This document shows, in pieces, positions 55,383-64,000 of a stretch of 64,000 nucleotides of DNA. The notes under the pieces are model-generated. The model saw only the letters and a program-made list of their open reading frames with translations, did no database searches and was not told the origin of the DNA. The stretch's first letter is position 1. Every line of letters begins with the position of its first letter. Source of the stretch: Clostridiales bacterium (GTDB lineage Bacteria; Bacillota; Clostridia; Oscillospirales; Oscillospiraceae); assembly GCA_004557735.1 (NCBI GenBank), contig SFFV01000005.1, forward strand, positions 34,866 to 98,865, written 5' to 3'. Position numbers and translations under genes: made by a program.

Positions 55383-55586
55383 GTGGCTGTTAGAGGCAAA
55401 AACATAAGTGTTTATTTGATGGATGGCGACGCAACCGGGCGCATGAAGGCAACAATTGCCAACTGGACGGGCGTGGCGTATAGAATTCCTCGCACATCGT
55501 TGGATTTGTGTAAGGATCGTGATGATCTTAAGCAAGCTAGCATTACCAAAAGGTTAGATAGATTGGAGGCATATTCCATGAATTAA
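55383..55586 (+). pseudogene. Truncated GIY-YIG-type protein N-terminus fused to another gene's end
   Basis: From a GTG at 55383 the frame reads AVRGKNISVYLMDGDATGRM, then ANWTGVAYRIPRT and DRDDLKQ (to about 55535), as in the N-terminus of DUF4357/GIY-YIG proteins. After DDLKQ the expected nuclease domain is absent and 16 unrelated residues ending RLDRLEAYSMN follow, which look like the tail of a small antitoxin. The result is a fusion of two broken genes. Confidence 0.65.
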
Positions 55587-55830
55587 ACCTCACTACGTTT
55601 TTTTGAAAATGTTTCCGTGCGCGCTGTTTGGGCGACGATAGTGCCAAATGGTGGTTTTGCGCTATGGATATTGCCGAGGCACTTACGAAAACAAAGAATT
55701 CTCGAGTATATTGGGCAACAATAAAAAGAAGAAATCCTCAGTTGATTGCAATTATTAAAAGCAAAAGACGGCAAGTTTTACAACACGGATCACTATGCTT
55801 TCGTCTATTATTATTTTGATTTTTTGTACC
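55580..55830 (+). pseudogene. Broken BRO/RhuM-like gene fragment
   Basis: Three frames together give ENVSVRAVW, then DDSAKWWFCAMDIAEALTKT with NSRVYWATIKRRNPQLI, then LKAKDGKFYNTDHYAFVYYY. This order matches the N-terminal half of BRO-N/DinD-type proteins (normally WFVAKDVCEAL...). At least two frameshifts and the loss of the C-terminus make it a pseudogene. Confidence 0.7.
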
Positions 55831-55890
55831 CAGAAACTGACCGGTTATCTGGTAACAGCATAGCGCGAGCGGGGAGGAGATGATAAACCG

Positions 55891-58800
55891 ATGGCGGAGA
55901 ATGAAAAGCAAAATACCATTCAAGGTACCACGCTGGATCCTTATAAGAAACGCTTTATTGAATCAATGGAGGATAACCCTGCGCGCACTTGGCTGTGGAT
56001 GTATTTCTCCGGGTTTTCTGTTGATGAAATTGCGGCAGATTTTTCTGTATCAAAGACTCGCGTTTTAGTTTCCCTCAATACCGGTATTGAGAAGTACAAC
56101 CGTTTTTTCCGCGCAGAAAGAGAGAAAGAGAAAGCAGAGACTCAAGCTGCGAAAACTAAGCAATCACCTACCAAACAAACGGCCCAAAAGCAAACGAAAA
56201 GCAAAACAAACAAACCGGTTGAAAAGCAGTCTGCTTACCCTGCTGTATTCCGCCCAAAAAAACAGGCTCAGCGGATTTTTACCAAGCTCAGAAAGCGGAT
56301 CGAGGCACAGTTTGATAAAAAGTTTTATATTGGGGATATCTCTGTGTCTCAAGAGGAATATGACGAGCTGTTGGAGTACACGCGTTTTCAATTGCGAAAC
56401 GTCACGGCGAGCAGCCCTGCTTTGAATGACGCACCACTTCTTGCCGTGGCACTTGTTCAAATAGGAATCCGTTGCTATAACGGCAACTACTGGGGAAATG
56501 CCCTGAAGCAGGAGCTCAGGGTTGAAAACACCCAGGTCTTCCAACGATTTCTTGGGGAGTCCTTTATTCTGACTCTTAAGAACCACAAAAAATATATTCT
56601 TGATGAGTCCGAGAGAGTCCAAACAATATTATTTCACTCATTTGTGACAAACTATTATTCCAAGGGATTGTTTGAACTTCTGTTCCAGTATTACGCTAAT
56701 GACCTGGAACGGGATATTTACAGAAACGACAGGCATCAAATGCAGGCCCTGATGGAGACGATTCAGCTTCGGGCATCGATGTCGGAAGAAGAAAGTGAAG
56801 CCTTCACCGGTCAGTTTACCGGGCGCGGATCAAGGGCGTACAAACTGCGGCAGCATACTTTACAGGCAATCACAGCTAACCCTGTACACAGCAGTGTTCG
56901 CCTCAGACGTATTCTCCGGTTGATGGATAAAGCGTTCTGGAAAGATACTGTCCCGCAAAAACCGGTTAGCCGATTGACTGTCCTCTTCAAGGAATGGCTT
57001 AAAGAATCGCCTTCATTCACCAGAGAATATAAACTATATAAAAGTGGAATTATTCGCAATCGGGGAAAGAAACACTTTTCATCACCTTACCTTTTTGCAG
57101 ATATCAAGAATACGACTTTCACTTTGGTTCTTCCTCCTCAGATTGTCCGCCAGGAGTTGTCCGAGGGGCTGATTTGGCATGTCACTGTTCAAGGAAAGAC
57201 TTTTGATGCTCCCGTTGACACATACCCGGTCTTAACCGGCTTCAAAACAGAGGAGAAAAGAATCACGATTCCTACCGACCTTCTGTTTTCGGAAATTAAC
57301 TGCATTTTACGAAACAGTACGGATATAGCAAGAAGCTTTCCGCCTCTTCCATTATCAAAAGCACGGATGTTTGATACGGAGGGCGATTACGCTGCACGCA
57401 TTTTCAAGATTCCGATGTGCGTTTATACACGCAACGACTATGCTGTCAAGTCTCCGGCCCTTCTCGACAGAGTGCAGCTTGGTCCTGTCACCAGGTGGGA
57501 CCTGGAATTTGTTGACGGAGATATCCTTATTTTCTCTGACGGCAAAAGCTTGATTGCCGGAGAGCGCTATGTTGATGGTCTGACGAAGCGCGGTATCGTC
57601 GAAGGGGCGAGTTATAATAAAAGCCCCGGGAATAGTGTAGCGGTTTATAGCAGGCTTCCGGAGCTCCTTCTGACACTTCCAAAAGCTAAAACTGCCGGGA
57701 CAGTAATTGACATTAACGGAAACCGTTACCGATTGAGTGACTGCGAAAGTGATGAGTTCGAATCAGGCGATTCGCGTGGCGTCAGGGCCTTTCTCTTACC
57801 GCTGAGTCAGTTCCGTGAGTGCTCTGAGAACACCGAGACACGGGTAATTGTTGACGCTCCGGGGAGTACATTTGCGAGAGAGTATTCTTTTGTTTATGTA
57901 TCCGGCATGAAAACACAATTTGAGGGTGCCCCTTACGTTTTTGAGGATCGAGGGACTCTTGTTTTTCCTGAAAATATCAGAGTTTCCTGCGTGGATCAGA
58001 ATTCGGAGCGACTTCACGGGGAAAACGGTTTTCAATTCCGGCTTTCGCAAAACCTTCGGACAATTACTGCACAAATCAATCAGTTGATTATTCTTGAATT
58101 TGAGATACCAGTATTCTTATGGAGCTTTGATGAAACGCAGTGGCAGACCGAGCCCATGGGAGAGATTTGGCATACGGATTTTAAAGCTCACCAAAAACTG
58201 TTTTTCCATTCTCCAAGCAACCGACTTGAGTTCAGCATGGACGATGACTACGATGACAGCGATGACGAATCCGAGCAACATGTTGTTGCTTGCGAAAAGC
58301 GGAGCGATGGAGTTTTTGTCCTTGATTTGACCAGATTCCACTCCTGGATTACACGAGAAAAAGTTGCCCATGGAATCTATATGCGTTTGGGCTCCGGCAG
58401 CTATGAATTTGCCAAGGTTTATGCGCGCAGCTTTGTGAGCAGCTGTGATCTGTTGGCGGATTACCAGACGGGTCAGCTCAGGTGCTCCGGCGAGTTTATT
58501 GGTCGAGGGGAATATTACGTTGATATCACTCATTTGCAGACAGGACTTATGATTGTCGAGAAGGGACATATCACAAATGGAGAACTTCTGCTAAAAACCC
58601 GCCTCCGCAACGGCGAATACCAAGTCGATTTTTATGAAACAGAAGACGACGATTTCTTCGATGAAGTTTCGTATTTGCCAATTCACACGTTCAAGAAGCA
58701 CCTGATCAATTCTGATGATCTGTCCGGGAATAACATCCGCGCAATCAGTTACAGGCCCAAACATCATTCTCTCATACATACGCGGCTTGCCACTCCGCTG

Positions 58801-59118
58801 TGGATCACTGACCTGGAGTATCTTGAGCCGCTCACCTATGAAGGGCGAATGATGGACATTGAGGGCAAAGAGCTTAAGGTCAAAGTTGTCTTCGAAAAAG
58901 CGACAGAACTGCGTTATTTCTTCCTCTATTATTGGGATGACTATGATGAGTCATTTGTCGAATTCTTGTTCGACAGCCAGAGGAAAACTATTGTTCAAGA
59001 AGAAGAACCCGGGCTAAGGCCGAGCGCACGTTATCGTCGCTACAAAGTGCTTTTTGATACCGACTATTATATGTTTGGATCTGTTGAAGAGCATGTGTCT
59101 CCGGAATCAGGCGAATGA
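55891..59118 (+). CDS. Large protein with N-terminal HTH, partner of the DUF1998-type helicase (DruH-like candidate)
   Basis: A 1075-residue protein that I cannot place in a characterised family. Residues about 36-66 form a clear helix-turn-helix of sigma-70 region 4 type (SGFSVDEIAADFSVSKTRVL); a lysine/glutamine-rich linker follows (76-115), then about 250 mostly helical residues, then a long beta-rich region with many aromatic and strand-like stretches up to the C-terminus. A very acidic patch sits near 783-795 (DDDYDDSDDES). No nuclease or ATPase motif was found. The start has GGGGAGGAGATG upstream. The helicase gene follows after 11 bases, so the two form one unit. In layout it resembles Druantia type III (DruH followed by DruE), but I have no sequence match to support that. 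Confidence 0.75.
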   Translation: MAENEKQNTIQGTTLDPYKKRFIESMEDNPARTWLWMYFSGFSVDEIAADFSVSKTRVLVSLNTGIEKYNRFFRAEREKEKAETQAAKTKQSPTKQTAQKQTKSKTNKPVEKQSAYPAVFRPKKQAQRIFTKLRKRIEAQFDKKFYIGDISVSQEEYDELLEYTRFQLRNVTASSPALNDAPLLAVALVQIGIRCYNGNYWGNALKQELRVENTQVFQRFLGESFILTLKNHKKYILDESERVQTILFHSFVTNYYSKGLFELLFQYYANDLERDIYRNDRHQMQALMETIQLRASMSEEESEAFTGQFTGRGSRAYKLRQHTLQAITANPVHSSVRLRRILRLMDKAFWKDTVPQKPVSRLTVLFKEWLKESPSFTREYKLYKSGIIRNRGKKHFSSPYLFADIKNTTFTLVLPPQIVRQELSEGLIWHVTVQGKTFDAPVDTYPVLTGFKTEEKRITIPTDLLFSEINCILRNSTDIARSFPPLPLSKARMFDTEGDYAARIFKIPMCVYTRNDYAVKSPALLDRVQLGPVTRWDLEFVDGDILIFSDGKSLIAGERYVDGLTKRGIVEGASYNKSPGNSVAVYSRLPELLLTLPKAKTAGTVIDINGNRYRLSDCESDEFESGDSRGVRAFLLPLSQFRECSENTETRVIVDAPGSTFAREYSFVYVSGMKTQFEGAPYVFEDRGTLVFPENIRVSCVDQNSERLHGENGFQFRLSQNLRTITAQINQLIILEFEIPVFLWSFDETQWQTEPMGEIWHTDFKAHQKLFFHSPSNRLEFSMDDDYDDSDDESEQHVVACEKRSDGVFVLDLTRFHSWITREKVAHGIYMRLGSGSYEFAKVYARSFVSSCDLLADYQTGQLRCSGEFIGRGEYYVDITHLQTGLMIVEKGHITNGELLLKTRLRNGEYQVDFYETEDDDFFDEVSYLPIHTFKKHLINSDDLSGNNIRAISYRPKHHSLIHTRLATPLWITDLEYLEPLTYEGRMMDIEGKELKVKVVFEKATELRYFFLYYWDDYDESFVEFLFDSQRKTIVQEEEPGLRPSARYRRYKVLFDTDYYMFGSVEEHVSPESGE

Positions 59119-59129
59119 AATGAGGGGTT

Positions 59130-62100
59130 ATGATGGCATTCTCACCTGTTAGGGCATCAAAAGAAATTGCGTTTAAATACTCGCGGTATCTCTCCAGCAT
59201 TTTTTCTCTAAGCGATCCTGATTATCAGCAGCAGTTCTCGGCACGCCTGCGGGAAATGCCGTTTTCATCCGGCCCTTATCTCGAGGTTACGGATGCGTTC
59301 GAAACGGGGAATACGGTTCACGAATTGATGGCAGCAGGTGAATTGCCGAAGTATTACGATCGTCTGGGCTTCCACCTCGACCGACCTCTATACAAGCACC
59401 AAGTAGAAGCCCTTTTTCAGATATCTTCCGGCCGAAATGCTGTAGTATCTACCGGCACGGGCTCCGGTAAAACAGAAAGCTTTCTCTTCCCAATCACGAA
59501 GCATCTTGTCGAAGAGGCAAATGCAGGAACGCTGGGACGCGGCGTTCGTGCAATGTTGATCTACCCCATGAATGCTTTAGCCAATGACCAGGTCGAGCGA
59601 TTGCGGGAACTTCTGGCGGACTTTCCTGAAATCACATTTGGCTGCTACACGGGCCAAACAGCTGAAAAATATGACGTTGCTCTGGCCAATTATAAACAAT
59701 TGAACGGCGGGAATACCCCTCTCAAAAATGAGTTGATCAGCCGGGAACAGATGAAAGCGTATCCGCCGAATATTCTGATAACAAACTACGCGATGCTAGA
59801 ATACCTGATGGTTAGGCCGGACGACAGCGTTTTTTTTGCGGAAGCTTACTCAGATAAGTGGAAATACATTGTTCTTGATGAAGCGCATGTTTATCGCGGC
59901 TCAACCGGCATTGAAGTCGCAATGCTTCTGCGAAGACTAAACACGCGGCTCCGGAGAAAGGACATCCAGTACATTCTGACCAGTGCCACATTAGGCGGAG
60001 AAGATGATAACGATGCAGTTGCCGCTTTTGCTGAAAACCTGTGCAACAGCCGCTTTACTGCTGCCGATGTTATCAGAGCTAAGAGAGTAAATTTGAGCCC
60101 GCCGGAGATCTGCAAAGCGCCACCGGCGAATTTCTACAAAGAAATAGCTTCTATGATCGAGAGCGATAAGGACCCCTCCGATATTCTCGCGAGAATCCAT
60201 GAATATGATCCAAGCCTCCCTGGCGAGGCGATGGAGGCACTGTATCAGGCTATTTTTCGAGATCCGTTCTATTGGAGATTGAGGAAAGAATTGCAATCTC
60301 CAAAAACAATACGTGATCTTGTCCGTGAAATCGGCTGCGATGAAGATGCGTTAACAGCATTTGTTACGGTTGCAACACGAGCAGTCCACGACGGCGGCAA
60401 GCTGTTTGACGCAAGGTATCATCTTTTCCTCAGAGCGGCAGATAGTGTTTATTTGACCTTGGCCCCATGCAAAAGGCTCTTCTTGGAAGCCAGAAAGGTA
60501 TACTTTGAGAACGAGCAAGAATATAAAGTCTTTGAAGCCGCAACATGTAACAACTGCCATTCTGTTTTCCTTTTGGGGCGCGAATCATCTGACGGCACAT
60601 TGGAACAAGCGTCTTTTGTCCCCGAGGAAGAGCCCCGCTGTGTCTATTTGCTTTCGAGCGAAGTGAGCGACAGCGATGATGAGCATACCCTCGACGAAGC
60701 GGGTGAATCTGTTGAGGCTTTTGATCTTTGCCCTGTCTGCGGCAAACTGACACATCACGGGGCCAAACGCGGATGTGAGCATGACCATGTTCCGACCGTA
60801 ACTGTACAAAGAATTAAGCTCGAAAACGGCCGGCATGCGCTTACTAAATGCCCAAAATGTGAGAACACTTCTTCAAGTATCCTGAGATCCTTTTTTGTCG
60901 GCCAGGAAGCTGTTACAAGCGTCGTCGGAACCTCTCTTTTTGAGGAACTGCCGTCCTATACGTTGGAGAGAAAAGAACACGAAACGGATCTCGATGAGTT
61001 CGGTTTTGATGACGAAGAGCCGGAAGTAACGAAGAAAGATGTTGGAGCAAAACAGTTTATTGCTTTTTCGGACAGTCGGCAGGCCGCAGCCTTTTATTCG
61101 TCTTATCTGGATCAAACCTATACCGGGATCGTTTACAAGCGTCTGGTCGTTGAAACATTAAAAAAGCGCGAGTATGCCGGGGAGGGAAAACTCCTTGAGG
61201 AGTTTGTAGAGGATCTGATTGCTCAATTTGAGAATTGCTCCATGGCGAAAGGGAAATCTGTTCGAAAAGAAGCCTGGAAGGCAGCACTGCATGAGTTGGT
61301 GGACAGCAACGGGCAGACGTCTCTTTATAGGCTGGGCCTCATCTCTTTTGACATCCCGGACGAGCACATCGTGGGATTGAAGAAGTATGGTGTGTCAAAA
61401 GAAGAAATGCAAGAAATCTGCGCTCTGTTCCAGGAATGGATAATGAGCGAAGGGGCCATAGATTATCCTGAGGCAATGAACGCCGAAGAGCGCTCTTTCT
61501 ATGCTCCGAACGGGGTCGAACACGAATACACCCTATCCGATGCGGATCCCAAGACCTTTACCCTTTCCTTTATGCCCTCGAAAGCGGGATTTAGCAACAA
61601 GAGAATGGATTACTTATCCAAGCTTTTGAGAAAGAAAGGAGTGCAGCTTGAGGAGCCGGAATTAGTGCGGCTTCTTGAGGCACTATGGAAGAAGTTTTTT
61701 GCCGCTCCGGAAGGTCTTATGGTTCCGCGCAACGGTAAATATCGCGTTAGATCTGACCAAATTAGGATTCGTCGTTCACGTCCGTTGTATATGTGCAAGA
61801 AATGCAGACGCGTTACGCAGCACAATATTGAAAACGTATGCCCGGGATATAAATGCGACGGCACACTGGAACAATTGGACATTGAATCTGTTTTCGGAAA
61901 CAATCACTATTACAATCTTTATCAGCATCTGGAGATTCGCCCCCTCCGGGTTGTTGAACACACGGCGCAGCTTTCAAAAGAAACCGCTTATGAATATCAG
62001 AATATGTTTAAGCGGAAAGAAATTGATGTTCTGAGCTGCTCTACAACATTTGAAATGGGCGTTGATGTTGGTAGCCTTGAGACCGTATTCATGCGGAACG

Positions 62101-63788
62101 TTCCCCCTTCACCGGCAAACTATGCGCAGAGAGCCGGACGTGCAGGGCGTTCTCTCCATTCTGCAGCCTTCGCACTGACATTCTGCAATAAAAGCAGCCA
62201 CGACTTCACGTTCTTCCGTGACCCTGTTCGTATGATTCGCGGTAGAATCGATCCTCCTGTTTTTGATATCAGTAACGAGAAGATCGCAATTCGACATCTT
62301 TTCGCGTCGGCTTTCGGTATGTTCTGGAAGACTCATCCCGAACTTTTTTCCAGTGTTGACACATTTATGGGTAATGATACCCATAATAACGGTATAGCTG
62401 CGTTTGCTGAGTATTTGAAAAAGAAGCCTAAAGACTTGAAGACTTTCCTGGAAGGATTTCTTCCGCCTGAGCTTTCTCGTTCGTTTGGTGTTCAGTCGTT
62501 TGAATGGATAGAACGACTGTTGGGAGACGAAGGGTTGCTCGTGCTGGCTGAAGAAATATACCGGCACGATATAGATGAGCTGAAAGAGGCCGCCGAGAAA
62601 GCGTATCACGAATCCCGCTGGGGAGTTGATGCGCTGAATCAAAGGATCAGAGTTTATCAGAGGGAGAGTATCCTTACATATCTCACTCGAAACAACATTT
62701 TCCCGAAGTATGGTTTCCCTGTAGATACCGTCGAAATGACTGTGGTAGACCGTAAGAACGTGCTCAAATCCGGGCTTCAGCTCCAACGAGATCTTTCAAT
62801 GGCCATCTCGGAATATGCACCCGACTCACAGATTGTCGCAAACGGCAAACTGATCACAAGCCGATACATAAAAAAACGGCCTGACCGGAGCTGGAAAATG
62901 TATCGCTATTGCTCATGTGATGTTTGCCAGGATTTGAATAATCGGCTGTATGTATCTGACGAAGATGCTATCCCAAGCATCTGCGGTAATTGCGGTAATC
63001 CGCTCAGCAAAAATAAGGGTGGAATCTACCTGATTCCGGAGTTCGGATTTGAGGCGGAAGACAACATCAGGCGTCCGGGCTTGAGAAAACCGGTCCGGAC
63101 CTATCGCGGAGAAGTATCGTACATCGGGGCAGATGCGACTGAAGCAGAAGAGCAGTACCAAGTCGGAAATGCAACGGTTCTTGTACGCACAGGGAAGTCC
63201 GAAGAAATGGCCGTTCTGAACCGCAGCCGGTTCTACATATGCGAGACATGCGGCTATACGGTCGTGGATGAGAAACGGTTTACGAATCTTATGAAGAAGA
63301 AGCATCCGCGGTCTTCCGGTGGGCGGTGCGGCAGTGAGACTCTGAAAAATATGGCGCTGGGCTATCGCTTTAAAACCGACATCCTCACAATGCGCTTTGC
63401 TAACCCCGAGATAGCTTCTTGGGAAGAAGCTCTTTCTGTACTATACGGTCTGCTGGAAGGTGCCGGCAAGGCGTTGTGTGTTGAGCGCGATGACCTTTCA
63501 GGCTGCTTAAAATGGTTCTTCAATGAAGAAACCAAACAGGCCAACTACGGATTTGTCTTCTATGACAAAACACCCGGAGGTGCCGGACATGTTCGGAGAA
63601 TGGCCGACCCTGTCATCCTGCGCAAGGTGTTTGAAGAAACATTGGCACAGATGATGGGGTGCTCCTGCGGTGGTGAAAGCATGGACACATCCTGCTATAG
63701 CTGCTTGAGGAACTACTACAATCAGAAGTATCACGATGTGCTTCAGCGTGGATATGTGGTTCGTTTCCTGGAGTCAATTTTGAACTAA
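59130..63788 (+). CDS. Very large DEAH-box helicase with zinc clusters and DUF1998-like C-terminus (DruE/MrfA-like)
   Basis: A 1552-residue superfamily 2 helicase. The Q-like LYKHQ (87-91), Walker A STGTGSGKTES (107-117), YPMNALANDQ, DEAH box LDEAHVY (249-255) and TSATLGG (284-290) lie in the first RecA domain; the second domain has STTFEMGVDVGSLE and the arginine finger motif YAQRAGRAGRS near 1000. Between them lie about 700 residues with zinc-type cysteine pairs (CNNCHS, CPVCGK, CPKCEN, MCKKCRR), and after motif VI further pairs (CDVCQD, CGNCGN, CETCGY). The C-terminal DUF1998-like part has GGAGHVRRM (about 1482) and CSCGGE ... SCYSCLRNYYNQ. MrfA-type repair helicases are about half this size, DruE somewhat longer. 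It starts 11 bases after the HTH protein; the second ATG (59133) is also possible. Ends at a strong terminator. Confidence 0.85.
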   Translation: MMAFSPVRASKEIAFKYSRYLSSIFSLSDPDYQQQFSARLREMPFSSGPYLEVTDAFETGNTVHELMAAGELPKYYDRLGFHLDRPLYKHQVEALFQISSGRNAVVSTGTGSGKTESFLFPITKHLVEEANAGTLGRGVRAMLIYPMNALANDQVERLRELLADFPEITFGCYTGQTAEKYDVALANYKQLNGGNTPLKNELISREQMKAYPPNILITNYAMLEYLMVRPDDSVFFAEAYSDKWKYIVLDEAHVYRGSTGIEVAMLLRRLNTRLRRKDIQYILTSATLGGEDDNDAVAAFAENLCNSRFTAADVIRAKRVNLSPPEICKAPPANFYKEIASMIESDKDPSDILARIHEYDPSLPGEAMEALYQAIFRDPFYWRLRKELQSPKTIRDLVREIGCDEDALTAFVTVATRAVHDGGKLFDARYHLFLRAADSVYLTLAPCKRLFLEARKVYFENEQEYKVFEAATCNNCHSVFLLGRESSDGTLEQASFVPEEEPRCVYLLSSEVSDSDDEHTLDEAGESVEAFDLCPVCGKLTHHGAKRGCEHDHVPTVTVQRIKLENGRHALTKCPKCENTSSSILRSFFVGQEAVTSVVGTSLFEELPSYTLERKEHETDLDEFGFDDEEPEVTKKDVGAKQFIAFSDSRQAAAFYSSYLDQTYTGIVYKRLVVETLKKREYAGEGKLLEEFVEDLIAQFENCSMAKGKSVRKEAWKAALHELVDSNGQTSLYRLGLISFDIPDEHIVGLKKYGVSKEEMQEICALFQEWIMSEGAIDYPEAMNAEERSFYAPNGVEHEYTLSDADPKTFTLSFMPSKAGFSNKRMDYLSKLLRKKGVQLEEPELVRLLEALWKKFFAAPEGLMVPRNGKYRVRSDQIRIRRSRPLYMCKKCRRVTQHNIENVCPGYKCDGTLEQLDIESVFGNNHYYNLYQHLEIRPLRVVEHTAQLSKETAYEYQNMFKRKEIDVLSCSTTFEMGVDVGSLETVFMRNVPPSPANYAQRAGRAGRSLHSAAFALTFCNKSSHDFTFFRDPVRMIRGRIDPPVFDISNEKIAIRHLFASAFGMFWKTHPELFSSVDTFMGNDTHNNGIAAFAEYLKKKPKDLKTFLEGFLPPELSRSFGVQSFEWIERLLGDEGLLVLAEEIYRHDIDELKEAAEKAYHESRWGVDALNQRIRVYQRESILTYLTRNNIFPKYGFPVDTVEMTVVDRKNVLKSGLQLQRDLSMAISEYAPDSQIVANGKLITSRYIKKRPDRSWKMYRYCSCDVCQDLNNRLYVSDEDAIPSICGNCGNPLSKNKGGIYLIPEFGFEAEDNIRRPGLRKPVRTYRGEVSYIGADATEAEEQYQVGNATVLVRTGKSEEMAVLNRSRFYICETCGYTVVDEKRFTNLMKKKHPRSSGGRCGSETLKNMALGYRFKTDILTMRFANPEIASWEEALSVLYGLLEGAGKALCVERDDLSGCLKWFFNEETKQANYGFVFYDKTPGGAGHVRRMADPVILRKVFEETLAQMMGCSCGGESMDTSCYSCLRNYYNQKYHDVLQRGYVVRFLESILN

Positions 63789-63792
63789 TAGC

Positions 63793-63842
63793 CGCAAGAA
63801 ACCTCTTTTGCCTTGGTAGGCAAAAGAGGTTTCTTGCGTTTT
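63793..63842. terminator. Terminator at the end of the defence island unit
   Basis: A perfect 20-bp stem (CGCAAGAAACCTCTTTTGCC with its complement), 6-base loop and a T run, 4 bases after the helicase stop. The last about 150 bases of the window show no gene that I can support. Confidence 0.92.
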
Positions 63843-64000
63843 CAGGGTCAAAAATACAGGCTGCTTTTAGGCTTCTTTGCTCAGGAAAGAGTTCGGCAAA
63901 AGATAAGGTACAATAAGTTGCGCAAATTGAATAGAGGATAAAAAGAGACATGGTTTGCATATCTCTGGTAGAATGAAGTCGCGACACACCATTCTGAAAG

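Noticed and set aside
55891..63788. Assignment of the helicase unit to DISARM
   Set aside because: DISARM needs separate DrmA, DrmB (DUF1998) and DrmC genes; here helicase and DUF1998-like part are on one chain and no PLD-type or methyltransferase partner of that system is adjacent.
63840..64000. Minus-strand frame at the right edge (63613-63987)
   Set aside because: It is mostly antisense to the helicase gene and crosses the terminator hairpin, without a supported start.

Overview
The window looks like a chromosome segment from a GC-rich anaerobic member of the Clostridia, most likely the Oscillospiraceae/Ruminococcaceae. The basis is gene content: the order ylxM-ffh-rpsP-khpA-rimM-trmD, ribonuclease Y, AddAB instead of RecBCD, a single-chain glycyl-tRNA synthetase, GTP-dependent PEP carboxykinase, a YfmF/YfmH-like M16 peptidase pair, strong AGGAGG ribosome binding sites and a short gut-Clostridia type repeat near 7.8 kb. 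Species cannot be read from the sequence.

Layout. (1) 1-3.2 kb is an accessory fragment of lower GC: a DUF1016/PDDEXK nuclease, a small SWIM zinc-finger protein and a large serine recombinase whose frame runs on through a terminator hairpin. (2) 3.2-45.4 kb is GC-rich core chromosome. It opens with tRNA-Tyr and tRNA-Thr and continues with a coiled-coil protein, lgt, two M16 peptidases, a giant membrane cyclic-glucan-synthase-like enzyme, a decayed polyamine transporter, the SRP/ribosome-maturation operon (with trmD fused to an acetyltransferase domain and rsmA in the place where rplS is usual), pckA, rny, radC, tsaD, rimI, polA, a MATE pump, uvrB, two flavoproteins, glyS, a PrsW-like protease, addB and addA, and closes with tRNA-Gln. 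(3) 45.6-63.8 kb is a lower-GC defence island, all on the plus strand: a small XRE-type regulator, a TcmP / three-Cys protein pair, type III restriction-modification mod and res, an unknown 214-residue protein, a DUF262-HNH nuclease, a patch of gene debris, and a two-gene unit made of a 1075-residue protein with an N-terminal helix-turn-helix and a 1552-residue DEAH helicase with multiple zinc clusters and a DUF1998-like C-terminus.

The core is bracketed by two copies of a roughly 220-bp repeat in inverted orientation. Each copy lies directly downstream of a tRNA gene (tRNA-Tyr at the left, tRNA-Gln at the right), carries two terminator-like hairpins, and ends in the same T-arm plus acceptor remnant of another tRNA. 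Accessory DNA begins exactly there on both sides, so these repeats look like integration junctions.

The most promising candidate for an under-described system is the helicase unit at 55.9-63.8 kb; its two-gene layout recalls Druantia type III (DruH-DruE), but the assignment is inference. The translationally coupled TcmP / three-Cys / type III mod arrangement is the second candidate.
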